Positions 40,364 to 52,785 of a stretch of DNA of 64,000 nt are shown here, piece by piece. The position numbers were made by a program, and so were the translations under genes. Under the pieces are notes generated by a model. It saw only the letters and a list, made by a program, of their open reading frames with translations, did no database searches and was not told the origin of the DNA. The stretch lies in contig NC_058063.1 of NCBI RefSeq assembly GCF_020085105.1, positions 17,764,262 to 17,828,261 of the forward strand, given 5' to 3'. Numbering within the stretch: the first letter of the stretch is position 1; each line of letters starts with the position of its first letter. Origin of the DNA: Siniperca chuatsi (lineage: Eukaryota; Chordata; Actinopteri; Centrarchiformes; Sinipercidae).

Positions 40364-42550
40364 GGTATATAGGCTACTCTTCTCTGTTCTATTTTATTGG
40401 TCTTCTTTCAATTAATTTTCAAATAAACCCTCAATAAACTAAAGAACACTATCTGACCCTCTGTACTGTCTGTACCTGTCATCGATTACATAAGAAAATA
40501 ACATTTCAGATGAAAGATGAGTCACCTCACAGTCTGCCTGAATAATGGACTGAGCGCTTTCTGCAAGATGGAGGCTATCAAGTTAGCATCTTAACAGATC
40601 CAATTAAATTTGATCGGTCTCATAATTCAACAGCTTCATATCTCTTAAAGGCTCGATGAATGAATAAGTGATCTGTGAGAATCCCGAGCAGGCAGAAGGC
40701 TTCGCTGTAGTGGTGGCTTTTAATATTTTAGTCTGGAATTATGCATGCGAACACAAATCCACGACCTCCCACACACATACACACGTCATATGCATACAGG
40801 TGAAAATGTTGATTGAAGGATATTTCTGAACGCTGTGGAGCAGAACATAAACCTTTTCAAGCTCTATATGTTGACAGCTTTTATTGATTTATGCAGTTTT
40901 CAACATCAGATTTCAGATTTGAAATCTGAAGTTCTGCTTGATAAAAGCTTGAAATGACTGACAGGGAGGAAAGCCCTTTGTGTTGAGCACCAGTCAGACA
41001 AATGGTAAGATAATGTGTATATTGACCTTTTTATTGCAGTGTTTAATGTAACTGCTGAGTTCTGTGTTGATGACCTAAGCCCAGCATTTCTTTGGACCTG
41101 GTCTTCTTCCTTAATATAATTGATGCACCTGAGCTTTACTCTGCGCAGGATAAGCAGCTTTAGATAATGAATAGATGGATATACAAAGTATCCTAAAACA
41201 GGTATACTACCATTCCATGCCAAATAGTGCCATTTCTGAATAATTCAACTTAAGTTTAATTTTAAGTGACGTTATTGGCCATTGGCAGTCTTGGACTTTT
41301 CTCTGAGTGATTTAAAGAAGGAAAACTGTATTGTATCAAGGCTGATTCTATTCCCTGACGTTTTGTAGATGAAAAATTACATATTACGACCAGTATTTAC
41401 AGTATGCACAATAAAACAGTATGACAATGGACAATTTACAGCATTGTAGGATATAAAGTAGTTGCATGGAGAGAAAGATTATCCAAAAGTTATGTAAGTA
41501 CAAGTTATGTCCTTTCTGAAAAAAGTTCCCAACATGTCTTTACTGTGCTATGAAACATCATTGGGTTCAAAAGGTTAACATGTGCCTCCAGTCATTCTGA
41601 AAGTGGAAGTTTTAGAACATATGCACCAGGAATCATTGGAAACTACAGAACTGAATATGATTTGGGAAAGGTGGGAGGTGGGAAAATGATGCCCACCTCT
41701 TCTAAACAAGAGGGGGAAAGTGAAAGAAGAAAAAGATGATTATGGAGGTACTACAAGTAGGAGCTGGAGCTCATGGAGTCAAAGTCATAGAAACATTATG
41801 GTCATGGATGGATTTCAGAACAGACATGCCGAGCACTGACCCAGGGGGCCTTAGGGTCCCCTCAGCCAGAGCGTGTGTTTAAAGTGAGAATAACCAACAT
41901 TTCTTGTTGGAAATTCAAAGGGCTCAGTCAAAAGCAGGGATCCCAGTCACCTCTTTCTGATCTGGTTTTTATTTTTATCATAATTTTAGTACTGTTAGGT
42001 AGGAGGGGAGCCCTTTAAAATTACAGATGTACTGTGCCCATTGTCTCATAATCCATCCATGATTGTAATGATGGAGCACCAGATGTTGTGTAATCATGCA
42101 ATACTGTTTATGGCTAAACATCTGGGTTACACTACTTTAGAGGAGTCTTTCCTGCTAGTACACATGCCACAGTAGTGTAAAGGTCAAGTACTGTCAAAGA
42201 GCTGTTATTATATAGCTGACCTCGCCTGATGTTGAGCTACTCCATCGATCGTAACCATGGTAATCACAGTGAAAACTATTCCCTGACATACTATAGTCAA
42301 TTTACACATTGTGGATGAACTGTGGGCACCTCTGGGTCCTCCGCTCTCTGTATTTGTCTCTGCGAGTGCTTCCAGCTGACCCCGTCTCTGTGACTTGCAC
42401 GGTAATGGATTTATTCCTATCTCTCTGAGCACATTGGATTGGCCTTAGGCAAGGCAGTGGCTCATCCCGTGATTGACAGCTGCTGATAGGACTCCAATCC
42501 CGGCCGAGAGCCTGTTGCCAGGGACTACGGGGGGCTCCCGCATCTACGCA

Positions 42551-42564
42551 GTTGCCATGGAAAT
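42551..42564. promoter_or_regulatory. Candidate RFX X-box in a GC-richer unique block
   Basis: GTTGCCATGGAAAT lies within 42,420-42,650, a stretch with higher GC and no repeat signature, with a second half-site GTTGCCAGGGAC at about 42,514. This could be a conserved non-coding element; conservation cannot be tested here. Confidence 0.3.
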
Positions 42565-43359
42565 AGGGAGTTCAGCCATTCCGCCTGCAGATGGCAACAC
42601 TGCACTCCAAGTCAGAAGGGAGGGATGAGTCCTCTTTGTATGAGAGGTGAAATACGAGGGCGGCGAGGCGAATCAGTGTTTGGCACCGACACCTCATAAA
42701 GAACAGGATGTGGGTTTGCTTTCATGGTTTGCATGTTCACCCTGAGTTCACCTTAGTCTCCTCTGGGTGCTGCAGTTTATTTCAATTACATGCAAGTCAG
42801 TAGCACACTCTACATTCCCCGTAGGCATCAGCGTGACTGTCTGCCTGCCAATCTTTGTGCTGCTGTACATCAATTCTTCATGTGCATCGCTTGTTTTTTT
42901 TTTTTTTATATAATCCAATAAAGTAACGTTTGTATGTTTGGTTCTATCTCATGAGACTGAAGACAAAAAAACATGCTAAAAGACTGTAATAGTTGCAAGA
43001 ACATAATTGCAAATGATCTTTGATGATAATTATAAACAGTTGATGTAGTCCAGTGTCGCAGCTGCACATGAAAGAAGCTGTTTGTTTTTTTTATTCAGTG
43101 CATGTTGGCATACCTTCAGCTGTGACAGAGCATAAACACACTGGGAACTGAACCCTCTTTGGTGGCCTGACTCTGTGCAGCGCTAACCACTTCCATCTAC
43201 TGTGGTTGCATTTCTAATTTCCTTGTTTCTGCAGCATGCACGTTTTTTTTAACACACACAGACATACACACCTCATTAGATTTGGCAGAAATGAGTGAAA
43301 AAGAAACCAGATAAGCTCAGTTAGGCTGAAAGTTGCTAATAGGTGGATTACATGCACAT

Positions 43360-43386
43360 GCACACACACACACACACACACACACA
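43360..43386. repeat. (CA)n microsatellite
   Basis: A CA run after CATGCACATG. No coding significance. Confidence 0.85.
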
Positions 43387-44459
43387 ATTTCAGTTTCCAA
43401 GTGATGATCACTTCTGGCTGGTTGCGTCGGTAAACGTGTGTTTCTCATCACCCACTCTTGACAGTTCATCGTATCAATCATTACATTTTGGAGAGACTTT
43501 TCTCTCCTGTTGGAAAGGAGAGGAGAGAGGAGAGGTCATTGGAGGTCAAAAAGCAGCGGTTGATTCCAGGAATTCACCTGCTGCTGCTGCTGCGGTCAAT
43601 TTGCAGTATTTCTCACCTGGGCAGGAAATACTGCAGCTGGCTCTCTGACAGAAACTATCTGAGAGACTGAGACACACACATGCACACACAGGGAAAATCA
43701 CCTACAGTCATCAGGCACTACATCTGTGAGTTATGGTATCACTCAACCTCTCTCTTTCTCTCATAAGTCACACACTCAAACACACACATCTCACGCCCTC
43801 GTGCACTCTCAATCACAGGTCGTGTCTTGAGAAAATCTGATTTTTTTAATAAAGGTTTATTGTATCATGACAGGCTGCTTGCATGCATGCAGCTGTAATC
43901 AATGTGAACCACTTATGATGACTGGGAACAGCAGCCTCCTATGTAATTACATTTTATACTATGTGTGAAATACAGTCAAATATTTGATTTACTCAGCTCA
44001 CAGATCCGGTATGAAACCCACCGAGCTGTGCACTGTGCAGCATGAGCGGTTCCCACTGATTTTTCAGCACACCGTGTTCCATATAGACTGGTGTCAAACA
44101 AGGACACGGTGTTTGAGGAATAATATCATACGACCTTAAATTTGGATTAGTGCGGATTAGTGATGCATTTATAATGAGTGAGCGCAGAGATTAAAGTCAT
44201 TTTGCTGTTGTATTGTAGCACAAACGCCTTTATGATGTAAAAAAAATTTTGAAATTTGATACGTTTATAAATAAATTCCGCTACAATTTAAACCATAACA
44301 CCTTAAAGTCTACACTCACTGCTCAGGTTTTGTCCAATAGATTATGGAGGCGTTCAAGAACTGTCGGAAATACACGACATGAAGAGTGTAAAGACGCTGG
44401 ATTTTGTCTTTCTTTTTTTTTTTTGTCGAGATGTAGGCCTACCTACAGTACTTCAATAG

Positions 44460-44782
44460 ACTGTTTGCAAAAAATATGAATACATTTTTATTTTATTTTA
44501 TATATTTTATGAAATATGTTTTATTGCACATATTAGCCTATTTATAGCCTACTTTATACCCTACCTTGGCCAAAATTTTGCACATTCCATCCTCTATGTA
44601 CTTTACATATATTTTTCTTATTTTTTATGGTACATTTTTTTCTATTTTTCAATTTTCTATTTATGATTCGTGACTTTTGCAGTTGTTTTTCTTTTTCTTT
44701 TCTCTTACTATGTTTATTGTCACCAAAATACCAAGGCAGACTCCTTGTATGTGAAAACCTACTTAATAAACCTGATTCTGAT
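44460..44782 (+). mobile_element. LINE 3' end (GATTCT type), second copy
   Basis: AT-rich 3'UTR-like sequence ending CACCAAAATACCAAGGCAGA, CTCCTTGTATGTGAAAACCT and AATAAACCTGATTCTGATT. Same terminus as at 39,540-39,680. The upstream boundary is approximate. Confidence 0.6.
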
Positions 44783-44996
44783 TAAAGTTTTACACACTGC
44801 TGTATTCCTCTACTTTTATTCTTTGCTCTTTAGTTTTCACTTTTATCATAAATCAGTTCAAACATAAAATAAGCTAACTCTGTGGTTGACAAAGAATAAT
44901 GAAAATATAACAGAGACTTGCTGATTGCTAACAGATTGCTAGGTTGTCCAAGTTCATATAAGACTCAGCCCTGTACACCACAGTGGTGTAGTGCAG

Positions 44997-45243
44997 TGGT
45001 GTGTCCAGACTTTTTTGACTGGGGTGGCAAGTGGGGCACTGACTTATGCAGGGGTGGCATGAAGTGCGTGTGCAGGCACATTCAAAAAATACTTGTCAAA
45101 CAGTTGGTTTGAACTAAGATCCTGCCTCTGTATGGGCAGATAGCCAATCATAATTTAGGATAATGGAGTGGCAACTTGGGTGGCCAATCAGATTTCAGGG
45201 CTGGCCTGTGCCACCCCAGGCCACTGTCTGGTCACACCCCTAG
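44997..45243. repeat. hAT-like MITE with GTGTCCAGAC ends
   Basis: The left end AGTGGTGTGTCCAGACTTTT and right end CACTGTCTGGTCACACCCCT are imperfect inverted repeats. Inner blocks AAGATCCTGCCTCTGTATGG and CTGTGCCACCCCAGGCCACT fit a teleost non-autonomous hAT family. No ORF. Confidence 0.65.
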
Positions 45244-45640
45244 TGTCAATCCTACAATCCTACAAAATTACATTTGTTTTTACTTGCAAACTAACAATTA
45301 CTGTCAATATCAATTCATCGGTCAGTTTAAAAAAAAAACGTCTGTGAAATGTGAAGAAAAATGTGAAAAATATACATTTCCCAGAGCACATCTTCAAAGT
45401 GGACACACGATCCAACACCCAAAGGCATTCAATTTAGAAAGATACAAAACAAAGAAAAGCAGCGAATAGTCATATTTGAGTCTGTAAATGTATATAAGCA
45501 TTTTTGCTTATTCAGAATTGTTGTCAGTGACTTTTCTGTCACTTGATTCATTTATTAATCAACTAGAACTTATCGTTACAGTACAAGATAAACATCTGAA
45601 ACCACATTGTTGCAACAAAAAAACAAAACAAAATATGGAT

Positions 45641-45795
45641 ATACATATGGAAACAAGATGCTACAGGTTTGAACAGAGTCTAGGATGGCAAGGGGGCAGT
45701 TGGTAGCTCAGCCAACCAGCCAGCTAGCTGGTGTGTGAGTCAGCTAACAAGTCCACTGATTGCTAACAGATTGCTAGGTTGTCCAAGTTCATATA
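45641..45795 (+). repeat. Mosaic segment copied from two other loci
   Basis: 45,641-45,758 matches 50,101-50,218 over 118 bases with one difference (T at 45,736, C at 50,196). 45,756-45,795 matches 44,921-44,960 over 40 bases exactly. The two matches overlap by the three bases CTG. Neither source shows transposon ends at the borders. This looks like a template-switch junction. Confidence 0.85.
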
Positions 45796-45859
45796 TACTA
45801 TTAAATAAAAAGCGGAAGAGGAACAGTAGAGTACTATGTACGCTCGGAAAGTTGTAGGA

Positions 45860-47084
45860 TTCTAGCGCTCTACATTCCGAGCCGACCAGGGACCCCTGAA
45901 GGCAGCACAGTTGTGAGATCAGCTGATTTTTTACGCTGCCATTTTGTCCGGCAGAGAAGCAACCAGCCAGCAAGTCCGTAAAGCGAAACCACTGGCGAGA
46001 CTTTTTAGACAGCAGCACAGCGCAGCACAGGACGGGACTGTCGGTGAAAAACGAACCGATAATGTGGAGTCGGCAGCCGAAGGACAGCACCAACTGAGCC
46101 TGAAGAACGTGAAGGGAAACAACCGAGCTGTCGTTTTTAACTTAACGGGTCCGCCGGTTCTGCTCTTCTGTCACAGACTACAGGCACTCGCTGGGCTCTT
46201 TGGCTTGCTGGCAGGTTAGCTAACCCCGCTAGCTACTCGGCTAACACCCACCGCTCCTCGCATCTTTTCTCACCGGGAGAAGCTGCACCTGTCCCGGCTG
46301 TCAGTCTCACGGTATCTACTTATAAACTTCAAACAATGTGCTGCTCAGTTCTGAGTGACTTTTTACGCCCGAGGTGGGGTTTAACACACACTTTGCCAAG
46401 CGACCAGTGATAGCTAAACGGTCCAAGCTAACAAGTTGACGTGGAAGAGGAACTCGAGATTGTTGTTGGCGTTCTCCAAGTTGTGATTTCATACGGATTA
46501 CTTTTATTTTTTGCCCCGAGGTGGTCTCTTTGGTGACCCCAAACAAATCGTCCAGGTTACATACAAACCAGCCAGTTAGCTATGTTTATTTGTGGCCAGA
46601 AAGTCATTTCCAGTGTTTACAAATTCTACAGTGGGACTCTTTCCTGGTTCGAGTACTGCAACGGAAACATTAGCTAACACAGACTAGCTCAGATTAGTGT
46701 TGTCGTGTTTTGTTTACTAGCTAGATAGTCGTAATAAACTGTTGCCAAACGATTTAACTATAAAGAAAAACTACAAATCAGCTGTTGATTGTGGATTTCA
46801 TTGTAAAGCCAATCAGATATTCTTGTACCTGCATTTTGTTTTGCCACCACTGATCTGACATTACTGCAGACGAGACTGCACAGGTTTTGTACGCACCTGG
46901 GGGGGAGAAAAAAAAAAACTTAACACAACAGTGGGTGTCTGATCGCAACCCTTTACCTCCTCTTGACAGTGAAGTCACGTTGAGTTGTGTCCCGCAGGGA
47001 GTTGATCCATTGATCGGATCGTTATTGTGCTATTTTAGCTGATTGAGGAAAAAGCAGACAGAGACAGAGAGAGGAATAGAAGCG
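45860..47084 (+). promoter_or_regulatory. picalm promoter / 5'UTR region
   Basis: From about 45,860 GC and CpG content rise (CATTCCGAGCCGACCAGG, GGACGGGACTGTCGGTG, AACGGGTCCGCCGGTTC). GCTGCCATTTTGTCC at about 45,935 resembles a YY1 site, often found at housekeeping transcription starts. The open frame at 45,944-46,219 has no family motif and is more likely 5'UTR. Whether the 5'UTR is continuous to the ATG or spliced is not clear. Confidence 0.45.
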
Positions 47085-47214
47085 ATGTCGGGCCAATCAA
47101 TCACGGATCGGATCGCAGCAGCGCAGCACAGCATGACCGGGTCGGCTATCAGCAAGGCTGTGTGCAAAGCCACCACACATGAAGTCAGCGGACCCAAGAA
47201 GAAACACCTTGACT
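47085..47214 (+). CDS. picalm: PICALM clathrin-assembly protein, first coding exon (gene continues beyond the window)
   Basis: It encodes 43 residues plus one base, from [20 protein letters not shown] through VCKATTHE to GPKKKHLD, with donor GACT|GTGAGTAT. This is the N-terminus of the ANTH domain: the amphipathic helix 0 that inserts into membrane, and the lysine cluster KKKH that binds PtdIns(4,5)P2. PICALM brings clathrin and AP2 to the plasma membrane and recruits small R-SNAREs. Human PICALM (SLTDRITAAQHSVTGSAVSK as I recall) and its paralogue SNAP91 are both close. AQHS and ISK favour PICALM, while RIAAAQ and HEV occur in SNAP91. The intron phase after D43 fits the known start of the next exon at the Y codon. 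Position 35 is Ser where both paralogues usually have Met. Confidence 0.88.
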
Positions 47215-47732
47215 GTGAGTATATGCTCTTTATCTGTGTGGTTGTTGGTCAGCTGCAGGGCTTCAAAAGCAGACATACCAGTCCTCTGAAGCTCTGATAC
47301 ACACACACACATTCCTTTACACTTCCTGGCTGGTTGGACAAGCGATAGTGAGTCCACCAGGAAGACAGTCAAAAAACCATACATACTGGGTTTGGAGAAT
47401 AAAGATACATGATCATATACAACATGTAAAATGAGACAATATACTTATCATTAATCTTTTGGATTTTCATCAATCCCTTGGTCTACAAATGCCCTGTAAG
47501 ATGACAAGTGCCCATTTTAAGTTACCAAATCCCAAAGTGATGTCCTAAAATTGCTCTAGGAACAGACAAATATCCTTAAGTATTAAATTAAAGCTACAAA
47601 TAATGATTAATTTCATTATGTTTAACCTGTTAATTACTTTAACGGTCAATCTATTAATTTTCTATACTTAAAAATGTTTGAAAATAGTGAACAATGCCCT
47701 TTAAAATGTCCCAGAGCCGAAGGCTTTCAAAT

Positions 47733-48215
47733 AAGGGCTGCAACTAACCATTATTTTCATTATCGATTATAATTTCTCAGAGGCTCAACGTGACTTATTC
47801 AAATTGCTTGTGTTACCTGACCATCTGTCCAAAATACTAAATTTACAATCATATATGACCCCACAAAAAAGCTTTTCAAGACCTGGAAAAAGAGAACATT
47901 TAAAATTTTCACTTGAAAAATCAGTGAAACAGTTGATCGATTATCAAATAAGTTGGGGATTTATCGTCTGTCGCTCGACTAATCATTTCAGCAGTGCTTC
48001 AAATTGCTTGTTTTGAATGAACAGTGTAAAACCCAAAGATATTACTTTTTTAATTATATAAAACAGTGAAAAGCAGAAAACCCTGACATTTGAGAAGCTG
48101 GAACTAGCAAATACTTGTCAATTATTTGCTTGATAAATGACTAAACGATTAATCTCTTTTCAAAACAGTTGCCGAATAACTTTGTCGATAGACTAACCCA
48201 TTAATCGATTAATTG
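47733..48215 (+). repeat. AGGGCTGCAAC-type MITE, most complete copy
   Basis: It begins AGGGCTGCAACTAACCATTA and TTTTCATTATCGATTATAAT, then TCAGTGAAACAGTTGATCGA, ACATTTGAGAAGCTGGAACT, and ends with CCATTAATCGATTAATTG. The middle looks rearranged (the CGATTA block occurs internally as well), so two copies may overlap. Confidence 0.6.
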
Positions 48216-49013
48216 TTTCACCACCAATTCAGTTTATGTTAAAACAGAACCAAGAAAAACAAACAACTCTTTGTATTTGTTAAGCTGCAACCAGCAACCG
48301 TTCGCTAGACAATTCACGACTTCCATTAAAAACATGTTATTACGGGCCCTGGCTCAGTTACAAGAGTGTTTAAAGCAGGTTTGTGTCGTACAGACTTCAA
48401 GGCAAGTCACACACAGATAACAAAACAAGTGACAAAAACAACAGAAATCATCAGACTGGACAGACTACGCTCACCTTATTTCTAAGGAGAGACAAAAAGA
48501 CAGAGCTGTACACTCTAAAATCTCAGGTAACTTCATATTTCCTTCCTTGGTGGCCTTTATTTTTTTTGGGGGGGGACCCTCTCACACAACAAATTCATGT
48601 GCACCACTGAAGGGAATGTCGTCAGCAAAAGCACATACAGCAAATTCCTGGATCTTAGTTGCTGATGTTATTTCTCTAGATCCATGTCTTTAGGCAGTTG
48701 ATACCTGGTTGTCATTTCACATTTTGCTTTGGTAATGAAGAGTGGATTAAGTCCTTGAACTACCCACTGAAATTAAACATGAGTCATATTGAAGGTGGTA
48801 GTGATGCAAGTGGGACAACACAAAAGAAAGAATGAATGCATTTATTAAAAAGTAAGTGACTCAGGCAAGGGCATGTGCATAATGGTAGAGGTTGTGTTAG
48901 ACATTACTGGGACGAAATGTGCTGAAGTTCGGTTTCTGGGAACCAGCCTTTTGTCGGCATGAGATGCACATGTTTGATCGACGCTTCAGCTCAGCTGCCT
49001 CACATCCGTCAAC

Positions 49014-49036
49014 TCCTCCTCCTCCTCCTCCTCCTC
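49014..49036. repeat. (CTC)n trinucleotide repeat
   Basis: A run of CTC triplets in picalm intron 1, followed by ACTCACTCAC. Confidence 0.8.
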
Positions 49037-50100
49037 ACTCACTCACAAGACTCAGCTGCTGGCGTTCAGCTAAAGTCATGTATTGTCTCCGCTCCTTTGT
49101 GAGCTTGGCCAGACCTTTACAGCCAATACGCCACGTCAAGCTTAATCATTGTAGGATATTGATTTCTTTGTGAGAGCAACGACCTCAGTGCCGCAAGGGG
49201 AATGGCCAGTGAGTGGTGCATTGCATGAAGGCCCGATTGTCATGTTATTTGTCCATTTGATGATTTTCCCATGAAGGTAACATCCAGCGTTGTCAGGCTG
49301 TCATGTTCATTGTGTTGTTTGGATTATAAGGAAGGGCGGCCAGCAGGCAGGAATAAAGGCAGGTTATAGGTTTGGTCGTCACTCAGTCAGGCAGATAGTC
49401 AATTTGTGAGTCGGTTAGCAAGCCGGTGAGGCTGGCAGGCAGTGTATTTGATTGTTGCTCAGTCAACTAGCCAGCCAGCTGATCCAACCATCCAGTAATG
49501 TAATGAACACAAGCAGCCAGGTAAGATAGTTTGCCAGTCATTCAGTCAGCCCTATTCATACTTAAAATAAAATGATCTGATCACACAGGTCTAACAGGTG
49601 TGAATGTACCCAGAATGTATGGGGGATACATTGGAAATCCAAGGGGTCAGTTCACAGCCAGGTGTGGATGCATATATAGTGTAGTAAATGCTAATATGTC
49701 TCGTCTGTGACTGCAGCACTCCGCACGATACTCTGTGATTCGTTCATATAGGGTTCCCAATGCAAATCTTAGGGGGATAATCAAAACATTATAATAGCTG
49801 TTTTTTTTAACCTGTTTTCCAGCAGCGAGTTGCATCTTCAGAGGTATTGTTATCTCACAGATGTCTTCAGTCTGTCGGGAGTGATTAAAATATTTCTGCA
49901 ATCTGCACCCGAAGTCCAGATTCACGCAACTTGCTGGAGGTTTATCTTTTTCTGAGCGTAAACGTGTTTTCAGCAACAATCAAATATGGTAAAGGGAAGT
50001 GAAATCGAATCACAAGTTGTCAATAGAGACACATTTAAGATGCATTCAGAAGCCGGGGCCAAACTGCAGTCCATTTCAACTGGATATTGGCACAATCTAG

Positions 50101-50218
50101 ATACATATGGAAACAAGATGCTACAGGTTTGAACAGAGTCTAGGATGGCAAGGGGGCAGTTGGTAGCTCAGCCAACCAGCCAGCTAGCTGGTGTGCGAGT
50201 CAGCTAACAAGTCCACTG
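50101..50218 (+). repeat. 118-bp direct repeat partner of 45,641-45,758
   Basis: It contains ATACATATGGAAACAAGATG and CAGCCAACCAGCCAGCTAGC. It lies in picalm intron 1; the other copy is upstream of picalm exon 1, so the pair flanks that exon in direct orientation. Confidence 0.85.
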
Positions 50219-52129
50219 GTTAGTGAATTGTATGCCTGCAGAGCCATTTATCTGAGAGAAATCTGGAAACCTGACAGGCTTTGATACTAAAAACCTAGGT
50301 TAGGTGGTGTTGTCACTAACTTTGTTTATTTTTCTTTCAACATCTATTTTTCACGCAGTCAGGGGCCCTTCCATCCACCTACACACAAACACACACACAA
50401 CCGTCATTTTCTCTCACTTTTGCTCTCCCCTTGGCACAATTTCACCGCAAGCAGCTGTGACTGTCTGACAGCAAGCTGTGAATGATCTCACCGGCATATT
50501 TGCATCTAGACCCAATAACCAAATAACCATGGCAGAAGCCTTCCAGCACTGCCAGCCCTCAGCCAGCAGTGAGTGTGCGAGGGTTCAGGGGGCTGCTGTT
50601 AGCTCGAGCAGCCGTGACATTCACGCACCACTGGCGAAAATAAGTGCCGTTTGAAAGCCATTTAGTGTCATGATTAGGACTGTCCACCTCAATTAACCCC
50701 AGCTTGTGAGTGAGGGGCAAAAATGACCTATCATTCCCATCACTTCTGAAAAGCTCTTCTATTTATAGAAATTATCGTCATAAAAATCAATGAGGGAGGG
50801 TTCAAATGTGTTGCAATATGTCTGTGTCTGCTTGCACACCTGCTTGCAGTTGTCAAGGTGAGAGTTATCGTGTGTTTTAATCCACCATTTATAAGCAGCT
50901 AACTGATTGCCATGGCGCACACATACATACACGGGAGGCCACTTCTTTCCACTTCGGCATCATTGAAACACTGATTGTTTCACCATCTTACAGCTGTTAG
51001 AGAGAAGTTGTGACATTTAAACTGAAGTCTGGTTTCCCCTTCGACGACACTCTGTTGTCATGGCAGCAAACCAGCCAACTGGCTTGTGTTAAATGGACTT
51101 TAGTTGACAGGGGAAGTTGGATGGTGAAATTAGCTGCAGCCTCAGTCATGGTGCTGTTTTTATAACCTTTGTTTATGCGGTTGAGCTGGGTGTTGAGCGC
51201 TTTTTAGAAGTAGTAAATGAGACTCTAATGAAGCTTCCCAGTAATCCAGGTAATGGAATATCTAATAATCGTAAACAAAGCCAACTGGAAGAATTACTTT
51301 CTTCTCTTGCCATTTATCTGTTTTACTGAATGACTGGTGGGAAGTTTCCCCAGCATTTAACCTCTGTGAGCAATTCACACCTTGACATCATATGAGAGGT
51401 AGTCATGTTACAGTCTGGAGTCACATAAATGGAGGTGTTAATGAACTGATGTAAGTGGCTGGTAAAGTGATGCTGCAGTCCCACCCCGGCTTTGTTCAGG
51501 GATGGTTGATCCAGCTTGATGTACTATTGATGGCCTTTTTCACGCCTCCTCTAAACCATCTGTCTTCTCTGTCCAAAATGTGCCCTTCATTGTCTTCAAA
51601 GGAGTGAATGAGAAGAAGGTGGGGAGAATGAGAGTTGAGGGGAAATCAACTTTGGCAGGGTGATTCAGAAAAAAAAGGCCACAAGAAGACCTTTTCCATT
51701 TAACTTTATTTCCAACTGACATAGAGATAGATGATGATGAATGATATGTATCAATCTGTTGCTCAGCCCAGACATACCCTGGTAAGAGAGTTGAGCAAGC
51801 TGTGGTCACAGACTTCAGAGGTGTCAAGAAGACGTTATGATGCTCAGTCAAGGTGTATGCTTCGGACGAAGTGCTTCTCGGATGCTCAAAAAGCATCTGA
51901 AAGCCCCTCCCGCAACACCTTTCCAGCATCGGAATTGGAGGGGCTGCATCTTTGTAACTTTCCAAAACCATCAAGCCCACTTCATGTAGTGATTGGCCAG
52001 GGGTAGGATAGGAGGAAGGCAGAATTCAAACTTCTTTCTGGAGCTCCCCCTTTTTAAAATCTTAACACAACTATTTGCGCCACTTCTCATGTGTAAAAAG
52101 TAGTTTCAACACCAAGAATGCCTCAGAGG

Positions 52130-52785
52130 CAGTGTTGCCAACTTGGCGATTTTGTCACTAGATTTTGCAACTTTTCAGACCCTCTTAGCGACTTTATTTC
52201 TAAAAAGTGACTTATGCAGACCATCAGGGGAAAGGCGAGAAATATATTCAAATATATTATATTGTAATTAATTCCCATGCATGCTGCGACTCTTCTGCCA
52301 ACAGTGTCTCTCTCCTTGCGCTGGCATGTCGGACAGCTTCACTCTTTCTCTCCGGATCTCTGGATTAGGATGTTATAGCTTGAAAATATGTAAATAGTTC
52401 GTTTGTGCTTCTCTCTCACTCTTTCTCTCTGGATTAAGATGTTACTACACGTTGTAAATATGTAAATCGTTCGATCTTGTAAATATTTAGTTTGTTTCGA
52501 TTGAGCTTCTCCCTCCTCCATCCCTTTTTATAGATTTAAATTTTTGTTTTTTAACTAAAAATATGTGGTGAGTTTCTGATTATTTGGCCAAAGATTTCTC
52601 TATCTACGTTTTATGTCTTTAATTAAGATGATCTCTCCCTCACTGCACTAAACTAAAATACGAAAATAAATGCGTAATGACATCATCATCAACATGCAAC
52701 TGAGCATATGACGTCATCTGGCGACTTTTAGCGACTTTTGGAGCTAGTGCTAGCTACTTTCATTGTAAAAGAGTTGGCAACACTG
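52130..52785. repeat. hAT MITE with perfect ends and 8-bp target duplication
   Basis: The left end CAGTGTTGCCAACT and right end AGTTGGCAACACTG are perfect 14-bp inverted repeats. CTCAGAGG is present directly outside both ends (52,122-52,129 and 52,786-52,793), an exact 8-bp target-site duplication diagnostic of hAT elements. Interior GCGACTTTATTTC / GCGACTTTTAGCGACTTTT blocks are typical of a known teleost repeat. 656 bp, no transposase ORF. Confidence 0.9.

Larger units (their letters stand above)
38400..45600. other. Long intergenic stretch, mostly unassigned
   Basis: After the 3' region of the small gene there are LINE tails, microsatellites and a GC-richer unique block near 42,420-42,650. 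No coding exon is supported on either strand; the listed repeats and candidate sites account for only part of it. Confidence 0.5.

Noticed and set aside
45944..46219. 91-codon plus-strand open frame upstream of picalm, starting with MSG
   Set aside because: It resembles the picalm start only in its first residues; the rest has no ANTH similarity. More likely 5'UTR of picalm.
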